Origin: a virus
Length of the DNA: 64,000 bases
Direction: 5' to 3' (one strand)
IMG/VR virus record: IMGVR_UViG_3300046787_000286
Coordinates: 80,060 to 144,059 of that record
In this document: positions 1-8,743 of the stretch, one piece after another
How the letters are laid out: every line of letters begins with the position of its first letter
How positions within the stretch are numbered: the stretch's first letter is position 1
The notes under the pieces: model-generated
Seen by the model: only the letters and a program-made list of their open reading frames with translations
What the model was told of the DNA's origin: nothing
Databases searched by the model: none
Position numbers and translations under genes: made by a program

Positions 1-598
1 TTTGTTGTAATACAGAAGTGTACGTTCCTGCACTGCTGTAAGGATCAATGTAACTTGTGCCCCAATCATGCTGATCTGAGATGGTGCTAAAGTCGTTGTT
101 ACCGTTAAAGAAAATGTGCGGGATTCCTTGATCTTCTAACTCAAGATGGAACTCCCAGATATTCTTGTGCCACTGCTGTGTACAAATATGCCAGTCTACG
201 TTGGCAACAAAGTTTTTATAACGAAGTTTCATGCTATCAGGAACATCGTCAATTCCTGATGCATTGACTTGAAAATACGTACCGTTTTCGTCTTGCCATT
301 CTTCTCGTTCCCATGTGCTCCATTGTATAACAACTAGTGCATCTTGATTACGTGCATGATTTAACCATTCGCGTGTGGTACGTAGAATACGATGATTAGA
401 ACTTGCTGATTCAGCACCGCAATGAAAACTTGCTTTCAATGGCGTGCTTAATACTTTGCCCCAACTAACTGCTAGATTAGCAGGATGTGGGCTTCGTCCT
501 AGATAAAATAATGCACCATCGTCCATTGCAAACGCATGGTTATTCATTGCTTCTGCTGCGGCAGTGTGGCTATCACCATTGACGTATAGTATTGTCAT
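1..598 (-). CDS. SGNH-hydrolase-like phage protein, 3' end cut by the window
   Basis: The minus strand stays open from an ATG at 598 to base 1, giving at least 199 residues. The C-terminus lies outside the window. The N-terminus reads MTILYVNGDSHTAAAEA; GDSHT resembles block I (GDS) of SGNH-type esterases, and a later FFNGNNDFS could be another conserved block. Similar VNGDSHT proteins occur in T4-like phages of unknown role. The ATG overlaps the stop of the upstream 99-aa gene in an ATGA, which fixes the start. Hydrolase activity is an inference; a structural or carbohydrate-modifying role in the virion is equally possible. Confidence 0.75.
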   Translation of the reverse strand, partial: MTILYVNGDSHTAAAEAMNNHAFAMDDGALFYLGRSPHPANLAVSWGKVLSTPLKASFHCGAESASSNHRILRTTREWLNHARNQDALVVIQWSTWEREEWQDENGTYFQVNASGIDDVPDSMKLRYKNFVANVDWHICTQQWHKNIWEFHLELEDQGIPHIFFNGNNDFSTISDQHDWGTSYIDPYSSAGTYTSVLQQ

Positions 599-894
599 TC
601 TTGTTTTGCTAATTTTACAACAACTTCAAGGCGTCCTAACATATCTGCTACTGCCGGCACATGGCGAAGTTTAAATGCTTCCTCTAGCATGCCGACTGTG
701 TCATGCTCAAAGTCGTTCATAAACTGAAACAAGTAGGTAGATCCGTCGCTGCATATATTGGCTAACACACCATTTCTACCGCGAATACTTACAGTAGTAC
801 CAGCGGCTGGCGGTGTTGAGAAGCTGATAGAGTTCTGCGTAGCGTGATAATCCGCACCAGGGCACTGCATAATCCCATTGACGTAAACTAGCAT
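595..894 (-). CDS. Small phage protein, possible tail/fibre-associated
   Basis: A 99-aa protein. Its first half (VYVNGIMQCPGADYHAT, then SISFSTPPAAGTTVSIRG) has the look of the short beta-strand units found in phage tail fibres and baseplate decorations, of the type YVNG-x-Q-x-P-x-x-D-Y. The C-terminal part is helical (MLEEAFKLRHVPAVADMLGRLEVVVKLAKQE region). It starts in a TAATG overlap with the preceding gene and ends in an ATGA overlap with the next, so it belongs to the same transcript. The fibre assignment is by motif only; a real function is not known. Confidence 0.7.
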   Translation of the reverse strand: MLVYVNGIMQCPGADYHATQNSISFSTPPAAGTTVSIRGRNGVLANICSDGSTYLFQFMNDFEHDTVGMLEEAFKLRHVPAVADMLGRLEVVVKLAKQE

Positions 895-1277
895 TAGCTA
901 ACTTCTTTGCGACCGTTACCTAAATCTGTTGTTCTAACATAAATGCCCGAGTTACGCATAGCTTCTTCTTGTTCCCATGTTTCCATTACAACATGCCTAC
1001 ACACATTCTGGAACCAACGATCAACAATATCAGATTCGGTATCGTCTGCTTTCATTTGATACCCGGCACGAACTAAATTGCTAACAAACTTATCATTCCA
1101 GTCTAGCTCAAACGCACCTTGGTGTAAGTTGTCGGGATCGATTTCCATGCTAACCATACTTACATATGGTTCACCACGTTCGTTAGCCAACTCTTTTTCT
1201 GTTTTCTTTTTAGGCTTTGGTAAGTCAACTACTTTGGCCTCTGGCTTCTTCTTTTTAAATCTATCAAATATTCCCAT
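894..1277 (-). CDS. Conserved T4-like phage hypothetical protein
   Basis: 127 aa starting MGIFDRFKKKKPEAK. I prefer the ATG at 1277 because AAGGAG lies 7 nt upstream; a longer reading from 1313 would enter far into the preceding gene. The gene then overlaps the end of the upstream gene by 14 bp. The N-terminus is very basic (KKKKPEAKVVDLPKPKKK) and the rest is acidic and globular with no recognisable catalytic motif. Function unknown. Confidence 0.75.
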   Translation of the reverse strand: MGIFDRFKKKKPEAKVVDLPKPKKKTEKELANERGEPYVSMVSMEIDPDNLHQGAFELDWNDKFVSNLVRAGYQMKADDTESDIVDRWFQNVCRHVVMETWEQEEAMRNSGIYVRTTDLGNGRKEVS

Positions 1278-1743
1278 TGTCATTCTCCTTAATTTCTTGC
1301 CAGGTGTAATCACCTAACCACTTAACCCGGGTTATGTATTCATAACCTTCAGGGATACCGGTGGTCCAATCAGATGGACCCAGGATGCTCAATCTAGTAA
1401 TATTCTTTCGATGATCGCATATTAGCCAGTATATATTACCATGCGCAATTTGAAAGTCGTATTTGGCTGCATGTACCATGTCAGTAACAGCTAATCTATG
1501 TTTAATATCGTCTGCTTGTTTTTGTAACACAGAAACTAGATCCATAATACGGTTGTATTCTTGCTCGGCATGCATACGAGCAACATTGATCATGATATCT
1601 TTTTGCTGCTCAACAGGAACTAGATCAAATTTAACACTACCTGCTTCCGTAGGGTACGGCGACACATTTCTATTAAAAAACGCAACCAGTGTATTACCAC
1701 TGGTTATGTCAAAACTTTCTCTGCCCTTGGATACATTGGACAC
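1264..1743 (-). CDS. DUF2452-like phage protein
   Basis: 159 aa. The central part MVHAAKYDFQIAHGNIYWL followed by LSILGPSDW resembles DUF2452, a family found in marine phages and bacteria with no known function. The start is a GTG at 1743; no in-frame ATG lies nearby. A GTAAATA late-promoter-like heptamer sits at 1746-1752, only 2 nt before the GTG. There is no Shine-Dalgarno sequence. The helical segment MHAEQEYNRIMDLVSVLQKQ may form a coiled coil. Family call is from memory of the motif. Confidence 0.7.
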   Translation of the reverse strand: MSNVSKGRESFDITSGNTLVAFFNRNVSPYPTEAGSVKFDLVPVEQQKDIMINVARMHAEQEYNRIMDLVSVLQKQADDIKHRLAVTDMVHAAKYDFQIAHGNIYWLICDHRKNITRLSILGPSDWTTGIPEGYEYITRVKWLGDYTWQEIKENDNGNI

Positions 1744-1754
1744 TATATTTACTC

Positions 1755-2543
1755 TTACTTTTTAAACACAGGAATTGGATTCATCTTGTGTATGTTGCGA
1801 GCACGAATCTCTCGATACTTCTTGAGTTGTGCTTTTTCTGTCTTGGTCAATGCTAGTGGATCCCATACACAGTTATCAGCTTGATCTAGTGCCATTGCAT
1901 GTTCTAACTCTGGGTAAGTCATTCCTAACTGTGACTCGTCTGTGCGGTCGTCGTCCCATAACCCATCTGTTGGCGGTGCGTTAATGATCTCTTGCTCGAT
2001 GCCCAATTCTCGAGCTATAGCCCACACTTCAGTTTTTAAGCAGTCGCCAATTGGGCTGATGTCTACACCGCCGTCGCCATACTTGGTAAAGAAGCCAACA
2101 CCAAAGTCTTCTACTTTATTGCCAGTGCCTACAACAATACCGTTATGGCATTGTGCAATTTGATACAGCGTCATCATACGTAAACGAGCACGTGAGTTTG
2201 CTGATGCTAGCTTGTATGTATCATATGTGTCATCCTCGATTCCACAGAAAGGATCTACTTTCTTTTCGAATGCAGAAAACACTGGAGTTAAATCCATGCT
2301 CATGTGTGTAACGTTGTCAAACCGCTCTACTAGCCAACCGGCATGCAATGAGCTACGTTTGTCTAGCTTTTTATTCTGACGAATTGGCATTTGCACAACA
2401 ATAGTTTTCAGCCCGGTCTTGGCACATAAAGTGCTAACAACTGAGCTATCGATGCCGCCGGAGATACCAACAACTAGTGTAGTGACCTTTGCCTTCTTGG
2501 CATAGTCTTTGATCCATTTTGTAATTTGTGCGTGTAATTTCAT
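1755..2543 (-). CDS. nadE: NH3-dependent NAD+ synthetase
   Basis: 262 aa. Makes NAD+ from nicotinic acid adenine dinucleotide, ATP and ammonia. The PP-loop ATP-binding motif VVGISGGIDSSVV is at residues ~23-35. The family signature GTGNKVEDFGVGFFTKYGD and the later PPTDGLWDDDRTDESQLG are intact. There is no glutaminase domain, so this is the ammonia-using form. The ATG at 2543 overlaps the queE stop in TAATG; a longer reading from 2618 would lie inside queE. It should not be confused with QueC, which shares the PP-loop but lacks these signatures. A phage NadE could maintain NAD+ during infection. Confidence 0.93.
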   Translation of the reverse strand: MKLHAQITKWIKDYAKKAKVTTLVVGISGGIDSSVVSTLCAKTGLKTIVVQMPIRQNKKLDKRSSLHAGWLVERFDNVTHMSMDLTPVFSAFEKKVDPFCGIEDDTYDTYKLASANSRARLRMMTLYQIAQCHNGIVVGTGNKVEDFGVGFFTKYGDGGVDISPIGDCLKTEVWAIARELGIEQEIINAPPTDGLWDDDRTDESQLGMTYPELEHAMALDQADNCVWDPLALTKTEKAQLKKYREIRARNIHKMNPIPVFKK

Positions 2544-3400
2544 TATTTCCCCCAACCATTTCCCCACAAGTCGACGTGTAGTCGTGGACTGTAGTTGTAA
2601 CCTTTGCTTAGTGCCCAATCTGCAACCTTAACACGGTTAGCAGCATAAGGAGTAACAACACCGCCTTGTGGCATTACATATACAACCCCAGTAAAGCCAC
2701 CTGCTCTAAATTCTTTCACAGCACGTTCGACTTCGGCAAAGTGTTCTTCTGTTTCAACAACGAACTTAAGATACGTTGTACCATAGTCTTGATACATGCG
2801 TACAATTTCTGGGCGAATAGCTTCTTCCCACAGTTCACCACTTGCACTTAGTTTAGCACTAACACTAAATGTAATTTCATTACCAGGACGATCACCCCAG
2901 TCTAACAAGTAGTCAATGAACTTAGGTTGCAAAGTTTGTGTGCCATTTGTTTCAAATGTAATATTCTTCAAGTCTGCCATATCCGGATGATCCAGCAGCT
3001 CTTGGTAAGCACGTTGCCAGCCTAACAAAGGCTCGCCACCTGTGATAACCAAATGTACATCGTTGCCGTTATCCTGTACCCAATGTTTGTTGGGAGTCAA
3101 CGCCAACATTTGATCCACTAGGTCTTTGGTCTCAACCATCGGACTCAGTTCTTTAAACGCAGGATGCCAACTTGCGTAGCTGTCGCATCCAGTATTAACA
3201 AGGGGTAGACTAGTAAAATCCTTATACATCTCGATGTTCTTCGCCACGTCGTCTGCCTCTTTCGAAGTCTCGCCCGGCTTGCAACCGAAGCCCGAACAAG
3301 TAAAGTTACATCCGAAGGTTCGTAAGAATACTGAAGGAACGCCAACAAAGCGTCCTTCGCCCTGGGCAGAGTAAAAGAGTTCACTGATTTTTAATTTCAT
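2543..3400 (-). CDS. queE: 7-carboxy-7-deazaguanine synthase (radical SAM)
   Basis: About 285 aa. QueE converts 6-carboxytetrahydropterin to 7-carboxy-7-deazaguanine using SAM and a [4Fe-4S] cluster. The N-terminus KISELFYSAQGEGRFVG is the classic QueE start, followed by FLRTFGCNFTCSGFGC, a variant cluster motif with more residues between cysteines than the usual CxxxCxxC. TGGEPLL and TFETNGTQ follow. ATG 3400 is preferred; an in-frame TTG at 3415 would add five residues, but a CTAAATA late-promoter motif occupies 3405-3411. No Shine-Dalgarno is present. It works with FolE and QueD elsewhere in this window to feed 7-deazaguanine DNA modification. Confidence 0.9.
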   Translation of the reverse strand: MKLKISELFYSAQGEGRFVGVPSVFLRTFGCNFTCSGFGCKPGETSKEADDVAKNIEMYKDFTSLPLVNTGCDSYASWHPAFKELSPMVETKDLVDQMLALTPNKHWVQDNGNDVHLVITGGEPLLGWQRAYQELLDHPDMADLKNITFETNGTQTLQPKFIDYLLDWGDRPGNEITFSVSAKLSASGELWEEAIRPEIVRMYQDYGTTYLKFVVETEEHFAEVERAVKEFRAGGFTGVVYVMPQGGVVTPYAANRVKVADWALSKGYNYSPRLHVDLWGNGWGK

Positions 3401-3404
3401 AGTG

Positions 3405-3411
3405 TATTTAG
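3405..3411 (-). promoter_or_regulatory. Late-promoter-like CTAAATA before queE
   Basis: CTAAATA on the minus strand, 4 nt from the queE ATG at 3400. It resembles the T4 late promoter TATAAATA. At this spacing transcription would begin at or just inside the start codon. Confidence 0.5.
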
Positions 3412-3438
3412 ACAAGATATTTTATATGCTATTATAAT
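3409..3438 (+). promoter_or_regulatory. Sigma70-like promoter for the forward glycosyltransferase gene
   Basis: TAGACA at 3409-3414 and a perfect TATAAT at 3433-3438 with an 18-bp spacer, 15 bp before the ATG at 3454. This is the only forward promoter I can support, and it matches the only forward gene. Confidence 0.55.
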
Positions 3439-3453
3439 GGTTAAATAGATTTT

Positions 3454-4152
3454 ATGCAACCATTAAATTTACCAAAACTTATTGACAGTCCAGGCTTCAT
3501 GTTAGCAGCCGATACTGTGTACTTTCAAAAATGGACAAAGTATTTGTTCTTCAGTATTAAGAAACATGCACCTTGGGCGCACGTACATTTTCATGTGTTT
3601 GATCCAACTGCGGAAGATTTAGCCTGGTTGTCGGCAGCAGATTGTAGTTATACATTTGAAACAACCCCATTAGATTATTGCCAGTCACACCAGGACAAGG
3701 TTGTGTATTGGTGCGCTGCAAGATATATTCGAACTACTGAAATATACACTGATTCAACTCCTGTGATTAACCTAGATGCCGATAGCATTATGGTTTCTAG
3801 TTTAAGTCAAGAGCAATTTTTAAAAGACCTTGAACATAGCTGGGTACCAGTTGCTCCAAAGAGAGAAACTAGAAGTTTGTGTAGTGCGTTAGGTCTAGGG
3901 ACTGATAACGGACGCTACGATGTTAGAAATGTATTACTAGAGGTATATAACAACTCTAGATTAACCTGGGCATTAGACCAACGACTATGCGATCAACTGC
4001 TAGACTCAGGCAAACTACAAGCAATGGACTTACGATACACAGATTTCAAAATGAAAGATACCTCTTACATCTGGACTGGTAAAGGAGACAGAGTTGATAA
4101 GTCTAGTTTCCAAAATGCACTGCGCCCGTATATAGGGTTAGTATCTCGCTAA
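3454..4152 (+). CDS. GT-A-type glycosyltransferase-like protein, the only forward-strand gene
   Basis: 232 aa. The motif VINLDADSIM near residues 108-117 has the hydrophobic-DxD form that binds metal and nucleotide-sugar in GT-A glycosyltransferases. The flanking layout (a strand-rich N-terminal half, KVVYWCAARYIR helix before the DxD) is like family-8 and related enzymes. It is the only clear gene on the plus strand, with its own sigma70-like promoter. Its 3' end overlaps the 3' end of the SDR gene by 15 bp. Substrate is unknown; the neighbouring sugar-nucleotide genes suggest glycan work. Confidence 0.8.
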   Translation: MQPLNLPKLIDSPGFMLAADTVYFQKWTKYLFFSIKKHAPWAHVHFHVFDPTAEDLAWLSAADCSYTFETTPLDYCQSHQDKVVYWCAARYIRTTEIYTDSTPVINLDADSIMVSSLSQEQFLKDLEHSWVPVAPKRETRSLCSALGLGTDNGRYDVRNVLLEVYNNSRLTWALDQRLCDQLLDSGKLQAMDLRYTDFKMKDTSYIWTGKGDRVDKSSFQNALRPYIGLVSR

Positions 4153-4935
4153 TGATTCTTTAAGTCCTAGCAACGGAAGTTTATATTTTTCTAATTTGTC
4201 ACCGTTGCCTGTGTAACTCATTCCTTGCTCAGTAACTTCGATAAGAGATTTGTCTAGATTGTGTGTGTCGCAGTAGATACCTAATGTCTCGCTAAGGGTA
4301 TACTTTTCAGCATACACACAGTTAATGTCTCGATCGATTATGTTTCCATTGAGTACTGCATTAATGACCGTAGTAAAATCTTCGGCGCTGATCATATCAA
4401 ATTTTCTATCAGTGATACTGAACTTATTGCCTTGCGCTAGAGAGGAATGTAATTTTTTAAGTAATCTAGCATTGTCTTCAGACGAGTCGAAACACCCAAA
4501 CAATCGCAAATTATAACACATAGAATGTGTCCACAAGCATCTAGATATAAGATTTTTACTCATCCCGTAACTTTGTTGCGGTGAACAAGTGAATATGCTA
4601 GATTCTCTAGCACAATCAATTGGCTGACTAATATCAAACTCTGCACCTGTGCCGATATTAATTAATGTATCAAACTCACGACTATTAGACATGAGATTCA
4701 TCACAGACAGAAGATTACTATTAACTATGTTACGATCTTCGGCCCATGGTGTGTTGCGACCAGCTGCACCACAATGGATTACTGCATCATATCTATTATG
4801 TTGAAAATGATTGTGTGTTGCTTCTGCGTCAGACAAGTCAAGTTCCTGTCGCGTAAGTGCAACGACATTGTATTGTAAATGTCTAGCAAGGTACGAGCCG
4901 AGGAATCCCCCGGCCCCTGTAATCAAAACCTTCAA
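4138..4935 (-). CDS. Extended short-chain dehydrogenase/NAD-dependent epimerase-reductase
   Basis: 265 aa. The Rossmann motif ITGAGGFLGSYLARHL is at the N-terminus, INIGTGAEF gives the serine/threonine region, and SYGMSKNLISR gives the YxxxK catalytic pair. The fold is that of sugar-nucleotide reductases such as RfbD or GDP-fucose synthase, though the protein is shorter than usual. It follows a TPP enzyme and an RfbH-like dehydratase in an ATGA-linked operon, so it may reduce a keto-sugar made by them. The exact substrate cannot be read from sequence. Confidence 0.85.
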   Translation of the reverse strand: MKVLITGAGGFLGSYLARHLQYNVVALTRQELDLSDAEATHNHFQHNRYDAVIHCGAAGRNTPWAEDRNIVNSNLLSVMNLMSNSREFDTLINIGTGAEFDISQPIDCARESSIFTCSPQQSYGMSKNLISRCLWTHSMCYNLRLFGCFDSSEDNARLLKKLHSSLAQGNKFSITDRKFDMISAEDFTTVINAVLNGNIIDRDINCVYAEKYTLSETLGIYCDTHNLDKSLIEVTEQGMSYTGNGDKLEKYKLPLLGLKESLARY

Positions 4936-6692
4936 CGAATTCTTTCGTAGTTAAAGTAAGGATTGCCAGCTGCAAATTCTTCGTCGCTAACTAGTGGTGA
5001 TTGATCGTTGATTGGGCGACCTTTCTCTAGCTTGGGCTCAATTTGCACACCTGGGTGAATCTTGATTTCGATGATCCTACGTCCAGGTGCAAGCAATTCT
5101 GCGTTAATTTGATCTAGTGATGTAACTAGTTTGTAATCAAAGTCGAATGCTTCAGCAATTTTCTTAAAGTTAGGACGCCCCGGACCATTTTCTGTAGCAG
5201 CGTGTCGCCCATCCATGTAAGCATCTTGGAATTGACAAATCATGCCTAGGCGATTGTTGTTAAACACAATGACTTTAATGTCTAGATCATATTCTTTGAC
5301 TGTTTGCAATTCTTGCAAGTTCATCTGAATGCCGCCGTCACCGTTAGAACAAATGTGTTGACGGTCTGGCGCTACTAATGCTGCACCAATTGATGCTGGC
5401 AACGCATATCCCATTGCATAATGCCCGGAACTTGTCATTAACAACTGATCTTGGTCGCGATGGAAAGACTGGTAAACCCAACAGTGGTTGGCACCTGCAT
5501 CCGTAGTAATAACAGCATTGGGTTCTGCTACTTTTTGTAATTTTTCAACAACAAGATACGGACTCATTGTATCGTATTGCTTGCTATTTGAACTTGTATC
5601 TTTGTTAAAATACTTTGCTTTAAGTCCTTGACAATACTTTGGCCAGTCAGCATCAAACTTAGGCTTCTCTACTCCACGCAAGGCTTTCGAAAGATTGCGC
5701 AAATCAAAATGTAATCCTTTATAGTTTGCAGGATCTAGCTTTTCTAACTCGGCAGGATCGAGATCAACACACAATATTTCTGCATTGGGTGCAAAGTTTG
5801 CAGGGTTACCTGAACGCTGACGGTTGTCTAAACGTGATCCTAGCACAAGGATCTTGTCTGCGTTTTGAATTGCATTATTGCCTCCACGATTACCATATAC
5901 ACCAAAGTGACCAATGTAGTTAGGTGCTTCGTGATTAAAGTAGTTGAGTGCTGCCCAGGTAGCAACAAACGGAATTTTATTTGATTGCAACCAGCGTTCG
6001 AGTTCTACTTGTTGACCAGCAAGTCCAACACCTGCACCAAAGATAATCAATGGGCGATGTGCGCCTCCCAGGAATTGTTGGATTACTTTTCCTACTTGTT
6101 CAGGGGAGATACCTGTATCAACTGCTAACCACTTATCAGAGTCTGGCAATAACATAGTGCTATCTTCCATTTCTGCATTTTGCAAGTTCATTGGAATGTC
6201 AACTAGCACTGGGCCCATGCGACCTGAATATGCTTCTTCTACTGCACGTTTTAATTCACGACGCATATCGTCATGTGTGGTTACGTTAACAGCATATTTG
6301 CAAACAGGTTTAACCATGCTAACAATATCCATTTGTTGGAAACCTGCTTGACGCACAGCAGCACCACGATAGAGCTTTTGTTCTTCGTAGTTGACTTGTC
6401 CAGTAATATGCAAGCTAGGAATAGAATCATAATAACCACACGCAATACCTGTGATTAAGTTAGATGCTCCTGGCCCTGATGTTGCCATTGACACACCTAG
6501 TTGCCCATTGGTACGCCATAATGCATCAGCTGCCATTGCTGCGGCTTGTTCGTGCTGGAAGCAAATAACATCCATGCCCTCCTCTAGTGCAATTTGATCA
6601 ATTAAGAATGTGATTGCACCACCTTGCACTTGGAACACTTTGTTTGCACCAATTGCTTTTAAAAACTTAGCTACGTATTGACTACCTTTCAT
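4932..6692 (-). CDS. Thiamine-diphosphate enzyme of the acetolactate synthase family
   Basis: 586 aa, full length for the family. The N-terminal domain has ICFQHEQAAAMAADA with the catalytic Glu, then MATSGPGASNL. The C-terminal ThDP motif is GDGGIQMNLQEL through VIVFNNN. Classic acetolactate synthases make branched amino acid precursors, but here the gene sits between an RfbH/E1-like 3-dehydratase and an SDR. That neighbourhood is known for YerE, which transfers a two-carbon unit from pyruvate onto C4 of a 3,6-dideoxy-4-hexulose in yersiniose synthesis. A YerE-like role is an inference from context; a plain acetolactate synthase remains possible. The next gene starts in an ATGA overlap. Confidence 0.88.
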   Translation of the reverse strand: MKGSQYVAKFLKAIGANKVFQVQGGAITFLIDQIALEEGMDVICFQHEQAAAMAADALWRTNGQLGVSMATSGPGASNLITGIACGYYDSIPSLHITGQVNYEEQKLYRGAAVRQAGFQQMDIVSMVKPVCKYAVNVTTHDDMRRELKRAVEEAYSGRMGPVLVDIPMNLQNAEMEDSTMLLPDSDKWLAVDTGISPEQVGKVIQQFLGGAHRPLIIFGAGVGLAGQQVELERWLQSNKIPFVATWAALNYFNHEAPNYIGHFGVYGNRGGNNAIQNADKILVLGSRLDNRQRSGNPANFAPNAEILCVDLDPAELEKLDPANYKGLHFDLRNLSKALRGVEKPKFDADWPKYCQGLKAKYFNKDTSSNSKQYDTMSPYLVVEKLQKVAEPNAVITTDAGANHCWVYQSFHRDQDQLLMTSSGHYAMGYALPASIGAALVAPDRQHICSNGDGGIQMNLQELQTVKEYDLDIKVIVFNNNRLGMICQFQDAYMDGRHAATENGPGRPNFKKIAEAFDFDYKLVTSLDQINAELLAPGRRIIEIKIHPGVQIEPKLEKGRPINDQSPLVSDEEFAAGNPYFNYERIR

Positions 6693-6701
6693 GGTATCTC
6701 C

Positions 6702-8021
6702 TTATTTGTATAAACTTAAGAAACCGCGAACAATTTTACCAATGTAGGCAATTTGTTCGGGTGTGATTACAGGGCTAGTACCATGGAAGTAAGTATGGGT
6801 CATAGCATGTGTTGCGTTAGGGAAATTGTCCTTGGCCAGCTGCGGGTCCATTAAATGGCTATAAGCAGGCTGCAACATAATATTGCCAGCAAAGTAAGGA
6901 CGAGTCTGGATCAAGTTCTCTTCTAGGTAATCCACAATGTCACTGCGAGTAAACGGTGCATCTTTTCTAATAGTTAACGGGAACGCAAACCAGCTGGGAT
7001 CACTCTTGGCAGTTGCTCTTGGCAAGTGGAAGAACTCTTCATAGTCCTTGTAAATGTCAAACAGCAGTTGATAGTTACGTCGACGCAATGCGTGAATTTC
7101 TGGTAACTTTTTCAACTGTTCAAGACCCATAGCACACTGAACTTCAATTGGTTTCATGTTGTAACCAATTTCGTCGTATACGTATTTGTGATCAAAAATT
7201 TCATCAGGTAAAGTAGGAATCCAGTTATTAAAACGATTGCCACAAGTACCACACTTCAATTTGTTTGCTTCTGGCCCAACACAATAGCAGCCACGCCCCC
7301 ATTCACGGAAGCTACGCAAGATAACATCTGTATTGGCATCGTTAGTTGCAACGTATCCACCTTCGCCCATGGTCATGTGATGTGCTGGATAGAAACTGCA
7401 CGATGCCATTAAACCGTAACTGCCCAATGGCTTGCCATCATATGTGCTACCTAACGCATCACAGCAATCTTCTAGAAGAATCAAATTGTGTTGTTTCACT
7501 AATTCCATTAATCGATCCATTACTGGAGGATTACCTAGCACGTGAGCAAACGTAATAACACGAATATCAGGGTTAGCTAATAAGGTTGACTCAACTTGAT
7601 CTAAATCTAAGTTAAGTGTATCAAGTTCAATGTCTACAAACACTGGCTCAAAACCAACTTGCAATGTTGGGTTTAACGTTGTTGGAAATCCAGCAATAGG
7701 CATTAGAACTTTAGTGCCCTTGGGTAGGTTGTAGCCACGCTTGGATGTCAACGCTGACATCATTAATAAGTTACTAGATGATCCTGAGTTTGTTAAGATA
7801 CCTTTGTCTTTACCAAAATACTTCGGAAACTCACGTTCAAACTTTAGGCCATCGTCGCCCATAACAAGCCAACCCTTGAGCAAACTTGCGACCCCTGCTA
7901 CAAATTCTTTTTCGTCAAAATATGACCCGGCATAGTTGACAAAATCTTTGCCAGCTACCCATGTTTTATTTTCTTGCTTTTGTTTAATGTGCTCTTGCAC
8001 TAATTTAAGAATTTCTTCCAT
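6702..8021 (-). CDS. RfbH/E1-like PMP- and [2Fe-2S]-dependent sugar 3-dehydratase
   Basis: 439 aa, DegT/DnrJ/EryC1/StrS fold. Normal family aminotransferases have a lysine in the motif SFHxTK; here it reads SFYPAHHMTMGEGG, with His at the lysine position, exactly as in CDP-6-deoxy-4-hexulose 3-dehydratase (E1, RfbH). A cysteine cluster CYCVGPEANKLKCGTCG follows, in the place of the E1 [2Fe-2S] ligands, although the spacing is 9 rather than 7 residues. It would remove the C3 hydroxyl of a 4-keto-6-deoxyhexose. E1 needs a ferredoxin reductase partner (E3), which I do not see here. RmlB-like and TPP genes are adjacent. Confidence 0.88.
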   Translation of the reverse strand: MEEILKLVQEHIKQKQENKTWVAGKDFVNYAGSYFDEKEFVAGVASLLKGWLVMGDDGLKFEREFPKYFGKDKGILTNSGSSSNLLMMSALTSKRGYNLPKGTKVLMPIAGFPTTLNPTLQVGFEPVFVDIELDTLNLDLDQVESTLLANPDIRVITFAHVLGNPPVMDRLMELVKQHNLILLEDCCDALGSTYDGKPLGSYGLMASCSFYPAHHMTMGEGGYVATNDANTDVILRSFREWGRGCYCVGPEANKLKCGTCGNRFNNWIPTLPDEIFDHKYVYDEIGYNMKPIEVQCAMGLEQLKKLPEIHALRRRNYQLLFDIYKDYEEFFHLPRATAKSDPSWFAFPLTIRKDAPFTRSDIVDYLEENLIQTRPYFAGNIMLQPAYSHLMDPQLAKDNFPNATHAMTHTYFHGTSPVITPEQIAYIGKIVRGFLSLYK

Positions 8022-8743
8022 TAGATAATACCTACTTCTTTACTGATAAATTGCATTAAATTGATAACTTGTTGACTGCCACGGCTAGCATGGAAGTGTA
8101 AGATACGAGCGTCTTTAAGATTGATCCCATTCCAGTTATTGTGTTCAATAACTTCTTCAGGAGACAATGTTCTGAGTTTCATTGCCTGGTACGCCAGCCA
8201 CGGATGTAAACGATCAGTGTCCGGTATGTCTTGTTTCCAGAACATAGTGTTGTGTCGTAGTTGATCAAACCCCCAGTGTTGATCAGGATGACCTTCTCGT
8301 TGTTCCCACAACTGATCCCCTAGATCCCAAATATCCTGGCTCATAGTATGAGGGTAGTACTGAATGTCATCATTAAAGTAATTTGTAAATTCTTTATATG
8401 ATTTGGGGTCCGTGTAATTGAATAAGCGATATTCCTTGAACTTACTATCAAACAATTTAGTAGGTTGGGTCATCAGTGTATCGGCACCAGCCCAGAAAAT
8501 ATTACACGGCTCTTTGTGCCAAAGTTCCTTGATTGCATTCCAGTTTGCTACTGTATACTCATCGTTGTTTTTTACAGGTTCTGTCCAAAGCACTGCTTCA
8601 AACGGCTCCTCAACAAACTTCTGAAAGCTAGCCACACTTAGGTCATACATTTGCCTGTAGAACGTATAAAGATCAGTTCGTTTTTGATGTAGCCATCCGT
8701 CCTCAATTGGACGGACAGCGCAAACTAGATAATTTTTTACCAT
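8021..8743 (-). CDS. Glycosyltransferase-like phage protein
   Basis: 240 aa. A segment CNIFWAGADTLM at residues ~78-89 resembles the acidic metal-binding strand of GT-A transferases, followed by KFKEYRLFNYTDPKS and a C-terminal ILHFHASRGS. The gene shares a 1-bp boundary with the RfbH-like gene and overlaps the RmlB-like gene by 7 bp, so it is part of the sugar block. Assignment to a family is uncertain; it may transfer the sugar built by its neighbours. Confidence 0.65.
   Translation of the reverse strand: MVKNYLVCAVRPIEDGWLHQKRTDLYTFYRQMYDLSVASFQKFVEEPFEAVLWTEPVKNNDEYTVANWNAIKELWHKEPCNIFWAGADTLMTQPTKLFDSKFKEYRLFNYTDPKSYKEFTNYFNDDIQYYPHTMSQDIWDLGDQLWEQREGHPDQHWGFDQLRHNTMFWKQDIPDTDRLHPWLAYQAMKLRTLSPEEVIEHNNWNGINLKDARILHFHASRGSQQVINLMQFISKEVGII

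Noticed and set aside
1755-2543. QueC (preQ0 synthase)
   Set aside because: The protein shares the PP-loop but carries NadE-specific motifs GTGNKVEDFGVG and PPTDGLWDDDRTDE.
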